This document shows positions 12,325-24,473 of a DNA stretch of 64,000 bases, piece by piece. Numbering within the stretch: position 1 is the first letter of the stretch; the number at the start of each line of letters is the position of its first letter. Below the pieces are notes generated by a model, which saw nothing but the letters and a program-made list of their open reading frames with translations, did not search any database and was not told the origin of the DNA. Location: contig CM070873.1 in NCBI GenBank assembly GCA_036365515.1, positions 214,629,376 to 214,693,375 on the forward strand, in the 5' to 3' direction. A program made the position numbers and the translations under genes. The DNA is from Torymus aiolomorphi (Eukaryota > Arthropoda > Insecta > Hymenoptera > Torymidae).

Positions 12325-13977
12325 ACATCTCTTTAATATCTTCCGTAGTCTCATTTTATTTGTCTTATGTTGTGCCTTTATTTTTTTTCTTCGCTATCAT
12401 TTTTCTTGAGTTTCAAAATCTGTAAAAAATAAAAAACAAATTTATAAAGGAATGTAACTTATAAACTGATATTTTATCAAATTTATAGGTTAGGTTTGTT
12501 ATTTGTGTTTCACAATCAGAATTTCACAAACAAATATATACTTACTTATTAGTAAAATGATGCAGGAAACTCAAATGATTGTTCACGCACCTCTCAAGAT
12601 AATGTTAAATAATAAATAACTTTAAAACTATTGAGTGAAAACGCGTTCCATAAAGGGGACATGCTTAGAGATAGAGGTCCCCGAACTTGGAACGCCACCT
12701 TTGGCTGTTCCATAAACTCGGACTACGCTCGTGTGTATGTGGCAATTATGAAACACTAAAATATTTATTGAAAATCTTTACTTTTGTAAAAAAACTACTG
12801 AAAAACTTTAATCTATGAGTAAAAACTGCATTTATAAAAAGATTGATATTTGAGAAGTGTTAGAATGTATAGTTACAGTTAATAAAATAAAACGTATGAA
12901 ACCAGCACCATTGACTTCAACAGCCACAGATTTGAGTCGATCTCAGAATACACGCAGTCATATATCTTTTTTAAATTATAATTATCATGTAGAAACGTGA
13001 ATCTCTTTGCATATTACATAATAAACCTTCACTATTCAGATAAAATTTTGATATTGTTTATCTGTATCATTAATGGACTTTATTTTACTATATTTTTCAA
13101 ACTGTTCCATGAAGGGGTCACGATTTCAGCGATGTTTCATAGTGGATATTTTTACCTTACTATATAATACAATTCCTGTAGTTTATTATGAATAGGATCG
13201 GCATGTGTATTACCCACAAAAACGTTTGCAGAAAACTTATTCCCATTTCAGATTCTTGTTTAGATATCGTGAAACAAACGATCGCATAAGATTGAACGAT
13301 AACGGTGAAAGCCAATTACTCCTTTTACATATTAGCAGAATCTTGACTTTTTCAGTGGGTACTAGTACATTTGTTAAAAAGATACTCGACCAAAGGTTGA
13401 AATCTTTACAGCTACATCAGCGCTAGGCGTGCAGTTAGACAAATCTTTTTCTTTTTAGTTTTCGTTTCTCTCACTTCATTTCCCGAGCGCATACGCGTTT
13501 TCTATCTCATTTTTCGAAGTGGGCTCGTGCAGATCGCGGGGCGCTCTTTGCCCGACTCCTTCTCGGCGACTAGGCAAGCTACGGGAGGGAGGCGCTGTCT
13601 CGGATGGTGCAAAGGGGATCCGACACCTTCTTAAAATGCAAAACACTCGCCCGGACTCCGAGAGTGCGAATGGAGCTCAAGAAAAACGAGAGAGCGCAAG
13701 AAAGACAGATAGAAGGGGCAAGGGAGGCGCGGAAAGAAGGCGACACGCACGACAGTATGACGGGGTGAGAGGTTCGGGTGACACGCCGAGTTCTTATTGC
13801 GAGAACGTCGTGCATTGACCTAGGACCTATCTAACGCAATTCCTTTTCACGAAAAGAGATAAAGTAAACGAATCAATAGAAATCTCAGTCGGCGCACCCA
13901 ATGTCGTTCAGACTAATTTTTTAGTTGACTCTTGTATACGTAGCCCGAAATATTATGTTATTTTTATAATACATATC
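12325..13977. other. noncoding tract
   Basis: AT-rich to 13.4 kb, then a GC-richer block (13.5-13.8 kb). Short open frames on both strands of that block are not protein-like. Two GTTCCAT(A/G)AAGGGG phrases occur at about 12,645 and 13,104. Nothing else is recognised. Confidence 0.4.
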
Positions 13978-14787
13978 AAATATGAGCAATTCCTGGGAAA
14001 TTTCCCTCTTACGTCGCCAAAAAAAATGAAAAATTTTTTTGAATGCACACTTACCACACAACGTTTTTCTCGTTTCTTGAACCTTACAGAACGTGAAAAA
14101 ACGTGTGTTCCAAGCCGATTGAGTGGTATCATTTTTTTACAGCACTTTTAATTTTTCTTATAGAAATTTAACATGGGAAAAATGGGTGAAAAGTTGTCAT
14201 TGATGATGAACCAATAACAAACTATTGAAGAGGCCAAACCAAATTCCACAAAAAAGCGATTAAAGTTGAAGAATAGAGCTTTAATTTGAAAGGGCAATCG
14301 TTAAAATCGGTTGATTAGGTGCAAAGCTACGTGAATTTGAAAATGGCGAAAAATTACCAAAAATGAGCGATTTTTGCCAAATCATCGTAATTCTTAAAAT
14401 TTTCGTCATTTTTCGCACTTTTCATTCATTTTCAAATTCACGTAGCTTTGCACCTAATCGATCGATTTTAACGATTGCCCTTTCAAATTAAAGCTCTATT
14501 CTTCAACTTTAATCGCTTTTTTGTGGGATTTGGTTTGGCCTCTTCAATAGTTTGTTATTGGTTCATCATCGATGACAACTTTTCACCCATTTTTCCCATG
14601 TTAAATTTCCATAAGAAAAATTAAAAGTGCTGTAAAAAAATGATACCACTCAATCGGCTTGGAACACACATTTTTTCACGTTCTGTAAGGTTCAAGAAAC
14701 GAGAAAAACCTTGTGTGGTAAGTGTGCATTCAAAAAAATTTTTCATTTCTTTTGGCGACGTAAGAGAGAAATTGCTCATATCTGTGC
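13978..14787. mobile_element. foldback element, about 0.8 kb
   Basis: The arms (about 13,978-14,355 and 14,415-14,787) are close inverted copies. TACGTCGCCAAAA at the left meets TTTTGGCGACGTA at the right, and AATGGGTGAAAAGTTGTCAT meets its inverse, around a centre near 14,390. It has no coding capacity. The high arm identity suggests recent formation or conversion between arms. Confidence 0.8.
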
Positions 14788-16489
14788 AAATAATATTTTG
14801 CTGTTGCAAGCCGTTAATTGAGATTTACCACGTGTAATTTAAACGTGATTGACGTTTTTCTGAATGGAGCACCAAAAAAGTCGTAACTGTAACTGATTGT
14901 TCAAAGTATGTAAGGCTTTGAGCGAAAAACCGAAATAGAATGAAATATAGCAGCGTAAAAGTTATTGAGGTACAATAAAAGCTTGAAATTGCGTAGAAAG
15001 GAAAAAGAATGCGTGCAGAAGTATGAATAGTGGCAAGGACAAAGACAATCGTTGAAATTACACAAGCTAGAGCAAATACAAAGCTAATACATTGTCTGGC
15101 TGGCGTTGATCTAGTTATCCTCCCGCGCGATTCAATCTCATGGTTCGTTAGTTAACATCAGCGTCCGTCAGCGGAAATTTCCGCGGAACGGAAGTGCAAG
15201 TAGCAAGGGTACGGGGATCTGCAATAAAGGAAAGCGAGGAAAGAACGAGAGGAAGATTTAAAGAGGGAAGGTCATAAAATTCGTGGGACAAGGCTTCTGG
15301 CGACGGCGAGCGAAGCCGGCGGGCCTTTCTCTTTCGCACGGCAATGGAAATGTAAACGGTGCGTACATGGCAGAGTTGCGGGAAACAATGGCGGCCGCGT
15401 TGGCACGCAACGTCGGGCGAAAGTTAATTCAGGCGGAAGTTAAACAGCGTTAAAGGTACGCCAGTGCCAGCGCGCGGATAGTTTCGCGAGTAGGTCGCGC
15501 GTTATGTAAGGGTAGGCACACACTTTTCAAGGGAATGGAGCGCGACGCGCGCTGTGCTGCACCGTCGAAGCCGGCTCTTAAATTCATCACTCGGCCCCGG
15601 GGCGCGCGCGCTACAGTTGGGAATCAACGCATTCACCTTTCTTTCCTGTCGGCGGTTCCAGTCGAGCACCGGGGCACAAAGTGGCCTTCGGCACACACAC
15701 GCGCGCTCGCAAGCACGTCTCAAGAATGTACATTTCCGATAGTTTCAGCCGATCTCGACTCAAAGCCTTTGCCAGGCTCATTCATTCGGAAAGGCTGCGT
15801 CGTTCCCAGGAAACGCGTCGTTTATTATTTCATTAAATGTTTCTCCTTTCAATGATCAGCTGATTACCCGTGGCACGAGGGCGCTGCAGCGTTTTAGCTC
15901 CATTGACGCGTTGTTCCTCTTCGGCTACAGTTCGGTCTCGGCTGCCGCTCCGACAAGTACCTACCCGGTTGTGGCAACGGCGGCGGCGGCGCCGCGGCGG
16001 TTAGTTCAAACTTTCAACGTTTCCTGCTCCGTCTGGAATTCTGTTGGAATTTTAATCCCGTCCTTCGCGCGCGCTTGCCCGAGAAAAAGGGGCAGCCGGT
16101 TGGAAATTCATAAAGCCACTTGCGCCCCCTCGCTGGCTTCGACTAACGTAGTCATTCGTTGGCGCGCGTGTTGCCCGCGGACATATCGGGTTGAGTTCAT
16201 TTCGAGCTGTACATGTAACTGAATCTCTTTTTCTCTCCTACTTTCTCTTTTACTTTTTCATCTTCGCTCGCCGTTTGCTGGGGCCGGCGAGCCACGGTGG
16301 ATGAGCATCTTTGCTGCTAAACTTGTTCCCCGCCGGTTTTTAATATATGAGAAATAATAAGCCTTTGCGCTAAAATTAGTTTTTCGAAGTTAAGCAGCCG
16401 AGGACGTCCCACGCTTGCCTTTTTCATTAAAAAGTCTGGATAACACGCGTTTCTTTGCGAGGCCATTTCAGGTGCAAAAATTAATGATA
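14788..16489. other. noncoding tract with GC-rich block
   Basis: 15.1-16.3 kb is GC-rich and holds several overlapping open frames on both strands, but none has a recognisable domain, a clear splice context or homology. It may be regulatory DNA within the long intron. Nothing more can be supported. Confidence 0.4.
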
Positions 16490-16587
16490 GAGAAAATTCA
16501 ATGTTGAATGTATAACGCCATCCATTTTTATATTAAATAGTTGAGGACGATCTTTGGAGGCAAAATGAAATGATCTTATTTCTTTAT

Positions 16588-16628
16588 GGCAACGTTTCGT
16601 TGGCTTAGTACGCCAACCTCATCAGGCC
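16588..16628 (-). ncRNA. hammerhead ribozyme core (left inverted PLE arm)
   Basis: The same 41-nt layout as at 18611-18651, read on the minus strand, with a fully Watson-Crick stem II (GTTGGC/GCCAAC). The only difference, C versus T next to GAAA, keeps the stem paired. Confidence 0.75.
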
Positions 16629-16825
16629 TTTATTCAAAACACAAAAATAAATTAACATATAAAACTTTTTTTTAAAGACAATTAAACCACAAAGTGTAAA
16701 TACAAAAATCAAAATTACCGAAATTACAAACGTATATATCATACGTCGATCAGATGTTATTCTCGACTGAAAACAATAACACGTACACTGTATTTATATA
16801 CGCTGGACAATGTTTACATAAAGAG

Positions 16826-17194
16826 TTACACAGCATCAAGTTCGTTAATAATAGGAAAATACATTGTACTTAGTCTTTGGATATCTTCCTTTTTATTAAT
16901 ACTATTTTGATTGCTTTTTATATAGATCATTTCGGAAATCAGTCTTTTTTTGTAATTGCTTTCAAAATCTAAAATGGATGTATTTTCCCAATCGAACTCA
17001 TGTTTGTTTTCTAATCGATGTGTACTGACAACAGACTCTTTATTTTTGTTTATTTTATGTTCATTAATACGTGTGTGTAACGATCTTTTAGTTTCTCCTA
17101 TGCATGTAGCAGAGCAATTTAGGGAATCAAATTTATACACCACATTAGTACGATCCCATTTTTTGGTTATGTCTTTGCCTAACCGAATGATCAT
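16826..17194 (-). pseudogene. inverted 3' fragment of PLE ORF (GIY-YIG end)
   Basis: This frame reads IIRLGKDITKKWDRTNVVYK, then the GIY-YIG block, and ends ...PIINELDAV, matching 18,046-18,413 on the other strand. It is open, but it is only the last 122 codons. The copy has CIGET where the other has YIGET, so a key Tyr of the nuclease motif is lost here. Confidence 0.85.
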
Positions 17195-18413
17195 TAGACG
17201 TAACGTCGTTATTTACAAACATCTCGTGCGAATTAGTGTTGGATAGTTTAGATAGAAGAGCGGTTTCCATCCATAATCACTGTAAGATCCCGCTTGATGA
17301 ATTAAAAGAATGCACCGCTTTTCTGTTTAATAATACGTTTTTTACTTTTAATGGTCAAACCTATCAACAAATCTATGGAACCCTAATGGGTTCATCGATT
17401 TCACCATTATTTGCGGACATTGTAATGGATGATTTGGAAAAGAATTGCTTACGAGAATTAGAACTACATTATGACTGTATCCCTATTTTTTATTACAGAT
17501 ATGTTGACGACACGCTTATTTGTGTTAAATAACAACACATTGACACAGTGATAAAAGTTTTTAATGCTTATGACATAAATTTAAAATTTACTTATGAACT
17601 AGAAGAGAATAAAAAAATTAATTTTTTAGATATGACATTAATTAGAACTGATAATAACATTTTGACAAATTGGTACCAAAAACCGACATCATCGGGACGT
17701 GTAATCAATTATTTTTCAAATCATCCAACACAGCAAAAAAAGAATATTATTTTTAACCTAGTTGATAGGGCGTTTTTACTCTCAGATTCTAATTTTCACT
17801 TAGACAATATAAAACTCATAAAGAAGATTTTACGTAATAATGATTATCCTATGTGGTTTATAGAAAAACATATCGAAATTAGATTTAAAAAACTTAACTA
17901 TGATTATACATATAATACGCACCAAAATTGTTATGAAAAATTACCAAAATTGTCTTTACCGTTTACCAAAGATTTTAATAGTCTATCTAATATGTTAAAA
18001 TCTTATAACATTTGTACAATCCCATTATTGAATAAAAGTTTGTCTTCGATCATTCGGTTAGGCAAAGACATAACCAAAAAATGGGATCGTACTAATGTGG
18101 TGTATAAATTTGATTGCCTAAATTGCTCTGCTACATACATAGGAGAAACTAAAAGATCGTTACACACACGCATTAATGAACATAAAATAAACAAAAATAA
18201 AGAGTCTGTTGTCAGTACACATCGATTAGAAAACAAACATGAGTTCGATTGGGAAAATACATCCATTTTAGATTTTGAAAGCAATTACAAAAAAGACTGA
18301 TTTCCGAAATGATCTATATAAAAAGCAATCAAAATAGTATTAATAAAAAGGAAGATATCCAAAGACTAAGTACAATGTATTTTCCTATTATTAACGAACT
18401 TGATGCTGTGTAA
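17194..18413 (+). pseudogene. Penelope-like reverse transcriptase plus GIY-YIG endonuclease, broken
   Basis: The frame opens at the inverted junction with LDVTSLFTNI, the PLE motif A. It continues through GTLMGSSISPLFADIVMDDL (motif B) and YYRYVDDTLI (YVDD active site), then the thumb region, and ends with a GIY-YIG nuclease domain (VVYKFDCLNC then TYIGETKRSLHTRINEH). An in-frame TAA at 17530-17532 lies right after the YVDD block. A one-base deletion in an A run near 18,290 breaks the C-terminus; the inverted copy at 16,826-17,194 retains seven As and stays open to NELDAV. The N-terminal RT motifs are missing. The element therefore cannot encode a working protein. Confidence 0.9.
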
Positions 18414-18610
18414 CTCTTTATGTAAACATTGTCCAGCGTATATAAATACAGTGTACGTGTTATTGTTTTCAGTCGAGAATAACATCTGATCGACGTATGA
18501 TATATACGTTTATAATTTCGGTAATTTTGATTTTTGTATTTACACTTTGTGGTTTAATTGACTTTAAAAAAAAGTTTTATATGTTAATTTATTTCTGTGT
18601 TTTGAATAAA

Positions 18611-18651
18611 GGCCTGATGAGGTTGGCGTACTAAGCCAATGAAACGTTGCC
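18611..18651 (+). ncRNA. hammerhead ribozyme core (right PLE arm)
   Basis: Order of elements: GGC (stem I, 3' strand), CTGATGA, a stem II (GTTGGC pairing with GCCAAT, with one bulged G), GAAA, a minimal palindromic stem III ACGT, then T and GCC (stem I, 5' strand, pairing GGC). This is the minimal, dimer-type I hammerhead layout reported for Penelope-like elements. Predicted cleavage would be after T18648. Here the closing stem II pair is G-U. Confidence 0.75.
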
Positions 18652-18721
18652 ATAAAGAAATAAGATCATTTCATTTTGCCTCCAAAGATCGTCCTCAACT
18701 ATTTAAGAGAAAATTCAATGT

Positions 18722-19041
18722 ACTTCATTATTTAGTATAACTTTTAAAATATTCGGACCGACGAGAATCGTGTGGATTCTTATTTAAAATTCGGAGAACT
18801 TGGAAATGGAAAGGAGCATTAAAAGTAAGAGACTGAAGAAAGTTATTCCCACTTTTATTTCAAAATTCATAACTCGAGAGTTTTTCATACAGGGTTGAAG
18901 TTCGCGTGGAGTGTTATTCTGATGTTTATGTTATTATACGTAGATTACATCTTTAGTAGGGTAAGGACAAAGGTATTATGAAAATGTACAAAAGGAATAA
19001 TGCTTTTAAATAACTTTTCCAACAAAGAATCAATAATGTTT
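18722..19041. other. spacer, nothing recognised
   Basis: AT-rich, with no open frame of interest, between the PLE and the next foldback. Confidence 0.4.
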
Positions 19042-19722
19042 AATGGGGCTAGACACCTTTTTTCTCTGAAATAAGAAGTGACATTTTAATACATAAATGT
19101 AAACTAATTATTTCATACTTTTTACATATAAAAGTGGGTATATTTACCTTACCTTAAAACTTTCTCCGATGGGCCTTTTATATGGTCCAGAACCATAGTC
19201 ATCGATGAAACAAGTTTTTTCACTAACCGTAAGCTTTGAAATTTTCCTGTGGATGAATTGACTCCAGATTTGAACTAAATTACTCCTGAATAGTATAATT
19301 CTCATATGAGTGTAGGGATTTTTGATCTAATGAGAAAAAAAAATTGTGCTGTTTTTCAAGAGTTTTTTTTTAATTTTTTTTAATTTTTTATATTTTTTCA
19401 TAATTTTTCTGATGTAAAAATTTTTTCCGATATTTAATCCTAAATCCCTACACTCATATGAGAATTATACTATTCAGGAGTAATTTAGTTCAAATCTGGA
19501 GTCAATCCATCCACAGGAAAATTTCAAAGCTTACGGTTAGTGAAAAAACTTGTTTCATCGATGACTATGGTTCTGGACCATATAAAAGGCCCATCGGAGA
19601 AAGTTTTAAGGTAAGGTAAATATACCCACTTTTATATGTAAAAAGTATGAAATAATTAGTTTACATTTATGTATTAAAATGTGACTTCTTATTTCAGAGA
19701 AAAAAGGTGTCTAGCCCCCTTA
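19042..19722. mobile_element. foldback element flanked by TTAA-like sites, about 0.68 kb
   Basis: The arms (about 19,045-19,320 and 19,445-19,719) are near-identical inverted copies, for example GGGGCTAGACACC and GGTGTCTAGCCCC at the tips. The AT-rich loop is centred near 19,380. TTAA lies next to both tips, compatible with a TTAA target duplication, but the termini do not match canonical piggyBac CCC/GGG ends in orientation. No coding capacity. Confidence 0.8.
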
Positions 19723-20860
19723 AATTTAAATAATACTTGTTTTCAGTAAAGAATTGCCAAGTATAAGCGGTGGGAAGAGCGGTGGCAATGAAAAGTGCAA
19801 GTTCATCTATTTAAATAGACTGCTGATAAAGTTGTGCGTGCAGTGGATTGGAAGGAAATTCGCAAAGCCGAGGGAACGACTGCTGGCGCCCACTCTCCCT
19901 CGTACATATCATCCCGGTTGAAAAGATCCGATAGAGCCAGATAAAAAGGGTGCAGAAACCTCATATCCTATGCGGTTTCTGCACCCGAATCTGAATATTT
20001 TTATTTGTTTTTATTGGACCTTTTCAACGGGGATCGTGCATTAATGCGGGGATTAAGAGATTTTTGGCCTAGTTCAAGCAACTATGCTGCTTTCGCGCTA
20101 CCCCGCGCGGCCTCGGTGGCGGCGGTGGCCGAGCTTCCGCGGCAAGTTATGGAATGGACTTCGAGACGAGCCGACTTCCAAGGTAGCCGGCGGCCCGGGT
20201 CAGCCAGTAATCAGCACAGCGATTAGACCTGACCGATTAGATCCGCCGAACTTGCGGCCACTCGATAATGTCGTCGTCGATTCCTGATTCAACGCTTCCC
20301 GTGCGGCCCCACCTCTACAGCTTTTACCCGCAACCCGCTGTATCACTGCGATTCCAGCTGAGCTTTTGCTGATCGAGGCTATTATTGCCTTTGCTACGAA
20401 TTCACATATATATTTACACTCCATTACTAAATTTAGAAAACATTACGCGAACGCCTTTTGCAACGTACATTCGAACTTTTAATTACTTATTTTTCTGTAC
20501 ATTTTTAAATCGTTTTATCTTAAAACAATAAAAAGGCGCTTTTATCGTATTTTCTATTTTAGAAATTGTTAAAATTATTTTTAAAAAATAGGTCATTCAA
20601 AGTTTAAATGCAACAACGTTTTATTTAATTTATGTATTCAAGTCTAAGCAATGACTAATAAAAGGAAACCGGATTTGGATTTTTATCATCAGTTGACCTC
20701 GCAACCAACTTGCAAGTTCTAGTCGATAATAAAATAGCATTCATAAATTCTGAAAAGCTTAATCTTCTGTTTGAGGGAGGCCCCGTTTGTTGGCTTTAAT
20801 GGAAAACAAATTTTCGTTGCCTTGAAGATTAAATTAAAAATTGGAAGAAACTTTTTATTA
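19723..20860. other. noncoding tract
   Basis: It includes a GC-rich block (20.0-20.35 kb) with overlapping, unrecognised open frames on both strands, then AT-rich DNA. No gene is supported. Confidence 0.4.
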
Positions 20861-22143
20861 CCCTGGTAGAAAATAAACCAACTCGGATGGCTTATCTACT
20901 AACTGTTGACCGATAATTTAGGCCAACGAATAAGAAAAATATTGATCAACGGTTAACCAACGGCTGGTGGACTATCAATCAATAATAAAACATTAAGTAA
21001 CTCATAAAACAATAATAGAAATTAATAAGAAATATAGATATGCAAAAAGATTTTGATACATAAACAATAATAAAAATTATTGTAATGCATTAAAAAAATA
21101 TTTGAATGAAGTTAGGAGTAAATTTATTTGAAGGTTAAGTAGACAGCGTAGCACGTGGGCTATGCTTCGAAATTGCTGTCCGCATCTCGCTTTCCGCAAG
21201 ACAAGCATACATGCACATAAATACACACATATTACATACACACGAGTGCGATCGCAGGCTCATGTGTTATGTACAGGTAAAAGTATTTAACTGCGCAGAC
21301 TCATACGAGTCACGTGACGGGATCGCCGGGATCGCGTGGTTTTGCTTCACTGTAAAGGTCAGATGGTAACGGAGCACCGAGTAGAAAACGGACCAAACAA
21401 ATTATTGCGTTTTTGTGTATTGTATTTTCAACATGAGTGGAAGTAAGAACCGTTCTAAAAAATATAGGCGTAGAAAGAAAATTAAGGAAATGCAAGAAAA
21501 AAGTAAATATGCTGTTGAATTACTTAAAAATTTACCAGAAGTAAATACATTCCAAAGTAGTTCAAGTGATGATGTAACTGAAAGTGAGGAAGAAAGTGAA
21601 AGTATAATAGAATTTGAGAAAGAAAATGAGTCAAATAATATTGCTCAATGTGAATCAAATGGCACTGAGGAAGAAAGTGAAAGTGAATCAAGTAATATTG
21701 TCAAGTGCGGAATTAAAGAAATAGAGGAGTTGAAGCAGTGGACTGTTAATAACAAAATAGCTCATGTGCATGTGGACAAACTTTTAAAAATCTTAAAACC
21801 AAGACTTTTACCTACACTAGCACACTACACATTAACACGCCCTAACCTCAATTTGAACAAACAAAACTTTACCCGTTACCGATTTAACCATATTTATCTG
21901 AAGAAAAATACTATTAATATGTGGTTTTTTATTATTCTATGAATAATACAAATTTTGAGAGTTTTATTTAAATAATAAGTTGTGTAAATGATTTTTATTT
22001 AAGATTTTTAATATTAAGCATTCGTTGACCAAGCGCAAGGATGATTCCGTGACGAAATAAGCGGTATTTATCGCTAACTGTTGGTTAAACGGTTGCGTTT
22101 TGGCGAACGGATGGCGTACGGTTGGTTACAATTTCTACCAGGG
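20861..22143 (+). mobile_element. CCCTGG-terminal DNA transposon, internally deleted
   Basis: The termini are CCCTGGTAGAAA at 20861 and its inverse TTTCTACCAGGG ending at 22143, with further matching sub-terminal words (AACCAAC, CATCCG/CGGATG, CTAACTGTTG). The dinucleotide TA flanks both ends, consistent with a 2-bp target duplication, which an empty/filled comparison at 58.58 kb also supports. Only the first part of a transposase-like gene is left inside (21433-21942). It is inferred to be an EnSpm/CACTA-like relative. Confidence 0.8.
21433..21942 (+). CDS. truncated transposase-like protein, N-terminal part
   Basis: The ATG at 21433 starts MSGSKNRSKKYRRRKKIKEM, a strongly basic nuclear-signal-like start. 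A Ser/Glu-rich acidic linker follows, and then IEELKQWTVNNKIAHVHVDK and LLKILKPRLLP. The last block resembles the conserved 'L-x-W-A ... LLKLLR ... LP' segment near the N-terminus of EnSpm-like transposon proteins common in insects. Homology appears to stop at LLPTL. The remaining 45 codons read into noncoding 3' sequence, so the protein lacks any catalytic part. An upstream in-frame GTG exists, but the ATG in context CAACATGA is preferred. Confidence 0.55.
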   Translation: MSGSKNRSKKYRRRKKIKEMQEKSKYAVELLKNLPEVNTFQSSSSDDVTESEEESESIIEFEKENESNNIAQCESNGTEEESESESSNIVKCGIKEIEELKQWTVNNKIAHVHVDKLLKILKPRLLPTLAHYTLTRPNLNLNKQNFTRYRFNHIYLKKNTINMWFFIIL

Positions 22144-22493
22144 TATTTATAGATAATAAAGGAAAGAGGAATTTTATGTTTACTTAAATTGCGTGACAGA
22201 TTTGTAAGATTTTTAAAATTAATAAAAAACCCTTTTTCGTAGTAAACCTTATATTTTGAAAAGGTGGCGAAATCGTGAAAGAAGAAAAAAACCGCTGCTA
22301 ACTGCTTTAGCAGAATGCTTTCTGAAAGAGAATAGTTAAAATACATCAAATAATTTTTTTATATATATATTTTAATATGAAATTGCATTTCTTCTGCATA
22401 TTCGATTTTGTATAAATACATTATTCAAAAGTATATATAAAATTATATCAATATACATTTACGGAGTAAAAACGTAATCATTAAATTGCAATT

Positions 22494-22617
22494 TAAAAAA
22501 ACCGCTGCCAATTCATTGGCACGTAGCTTCCTCAAACTTAATTTACTGATTCCTTTAATTAATTTTTAATTCCAATATTTAAAATTTAATACTTTATTTT
22601 GTACGGTGAGACTATGT
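22494..22617 (+). repeat. short dispersed repeat R2
   Basis: It begins AAAAAACCGCTGCCAATTCA, whose TGCCAAT/ATTGGCA forms a stem. Then come GCTTCCTCAAACTTAATT and GATTCCTTTAATTAA, ending near GGTGAGACT. It matches the copy at 58,528 except that the latter is split by a MITE, so this copy serves as the empty site. Confidence 0.75.
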
Positions 22618-23627
22618 TATAATAAATGGTTTGTGACTATTTATTTTTACTCTTTCTATTTACTATCATTAAAAAGCAATTATTAAATTACACAATTTTA
22701 TATTTTACAAACAAAAATTCATTGCCCACAAAAACACAAACAAATGATATCACGACCAGATATTCGAGATTAAAAATTTTTTTTTAATGTTTTTCAATAC
22801 TGATATCTCAGAGAATATTTGATCAATTTGAAATTTTAACCAATTATCACAATTATTAATTACAATATTTAGTTAAATTTTCAAGAGATTATCTTTATTT
22901 CTTTTGATAAAAAAGTTATTTAAAAAAAAAATGTTTGGCATCGATAACAGTAACCATCACAATACTAGCAGCGATCGATACATTTTTATTCATGAATTGT
23001 GAAATTTGTCTATTGGAATACGTTGTTGATATTGAAATAGCTTAAAAAGAACAGGTAAGTTATGAAATTAGAGCTCAGACTTTCAAATTAATAAAATATT
23101 TATTAATCTATAAATGATCAATTTAATTTGGACTGATATTTTCTGGAGATCACAGATATTTCGCCGATAGCAATGTCTTAAAAATATAATTTATTTTAAA
23201 TTTAAGTTTGTAAATTTTTACAAACTTAACGAACATTTTCTTTTAATATATGAAAATGTCAATTTTTCTATTTATTGTTTATCTAACATGACCATAATTT
23301 TCTAATCGTTTAAAATTATTATTTCATTTTATATAAAGATTCTGCATAAAAGACATTATCTTTTTAAAAATAAAATCATAAAATCGTCGTTATTGAGTGT
23401 TTATTCACTGGCGAACTATTCATTCACTGGCGAAAAGTATTTAGATACTAAGATCGCACGTTCATTTACTTATTTTTATTATATATTTACATACTTTTTA
23501 AAAAAATTATGAATAGTTCTATCCTTTTTTTATATTTTTTATACTGACGTAAAGTTAAAACCTTTTAAAATATTAATCAAAAAAGATTTTTGTTTTTAAT
23601 CCATTTTTAATTTTCTTAACTAAATAA

Positions 23628-23720
23628 AAAAACCGCTGCCAATTCATTGGCTCGTGGCTTCCTCAAACTTAATTTGCTTATTTCTTTAATGAATTTTTAA
23701 TAACAAAATTTATAATTTTT
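23628..23720 (+). repeat. short dispersed repeat R2, diverged
   Basis: It starts with the same ACCGCTGCCAATTCATTGGC hairpin and GGCTTCCTCAAACTTAATTT. Similarity fades after about 90 bp. Confidence 0.7.
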
Positions 23721-24473
23721 GCAACAATTAATGACATAATTAAATTCATTTATGAAGATTAAAAATGATTAATTTTTAAATTATGCATAAAATATGAATA
23801 AAATAATAGGCATGATTTGTTTTTTAAATTATGTGTGAAAAATAAATAAAATAATTGATTATAATATTATCGTCAAAACCTTTTAAAATTCCTAAATAAC
23901 CTTTACTTCAAATTATATTTTCTTTGCAAAATTTCATACATAGGGTACTTATCTCTAGTAGTATGCCTGTCCGTACTTGTGTGCTCTTTCTGGAATTTCC
24001 GATCTAAGAAAAAGGTTCTAACCTTAAAAATAATAAATGGCTATTGCAAAACAAAAGCAGGTATATAACACGCGCGCTGTAAACATACGTATTTTCAATT
24101 TTTGGTGAAGTATGCATACTTTCACGAATAATATACGTATACTTATGGCAAGCATACGCCAATGTTCAAGCCAAATATCTGTATGTTAATAGTTAACATA
24201 TGATCTAATTCTCATGAATATACGTCTTATGATGGGCATAGTACCATTTTAAATAGAAAAATATTATTTTCCACGCTTGACAAAAATCACTCCCCAATCA
24301 TGAGCTTAAAAATGATTTTTATTTAGTCTGTATTGTAAAAACTAAAACGATTATACATATTTTTATATTCTTAACATAAAATAAATATTTTTCCAAGGAA
24401 GGTTAGGGACAAAAACGGTTTTGTAAATAAATACTTAAAACAGTAATCATTTATTTGAAAAATATTTTATTTA

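Larger units (their letters stand above)
16490..18721 (+). mobile_element. Penelope-like retroelement (PLE), truncated, with inverted arm
   Basis: A perfect 15-bp direct repeat (GAGAAAATTCAATGT) flanks it at 16490-16504 and 18707-18721, as expected for target-site duplication. The right half (17,194-18,706, plus) carries reverse transcriptase and GIY-YIG endonuclease sequence and the 3' end. The left half (16,533-17,194) is an inverted copy of the last roughly 660 bp, and 28 bp of extra sequence (16505-16532) separates it from the left duplication. Partial inverted terminal copies are known for PLEs. The RT is cut just upstream of motif A, exactly where the inverted copy begins. Confidence 0.9.
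22144..24473. other. AT-rich noncoding tract with R2 repeats
   Basis: Mostly low-GC DNA without reading frames. It contains R2 hairpin repeats at 22,494 and 23,628 and a variant hairpin (CTGCTAA/TTAGCAG) near 22,293. From about 24,180 it may be the 3' end of the transposon carrying the two genes that follow. Confidence 0.5.

Noticed and set aside
16956..17246. 96-codon plus-strand frame before the RT
   Set aside because: It is the antisense of the inverted GIY-YIG fragment; the same shadow occurs at 18,003-18,284 on the minus strand.
19042..19722. piggyBac-type element
   Set aside because: TTAA flanks are present, but the tips begin TGGGG rather than the usual CCC and no transposase is present, so only 'TTAA-flanked foldback' is claimed.
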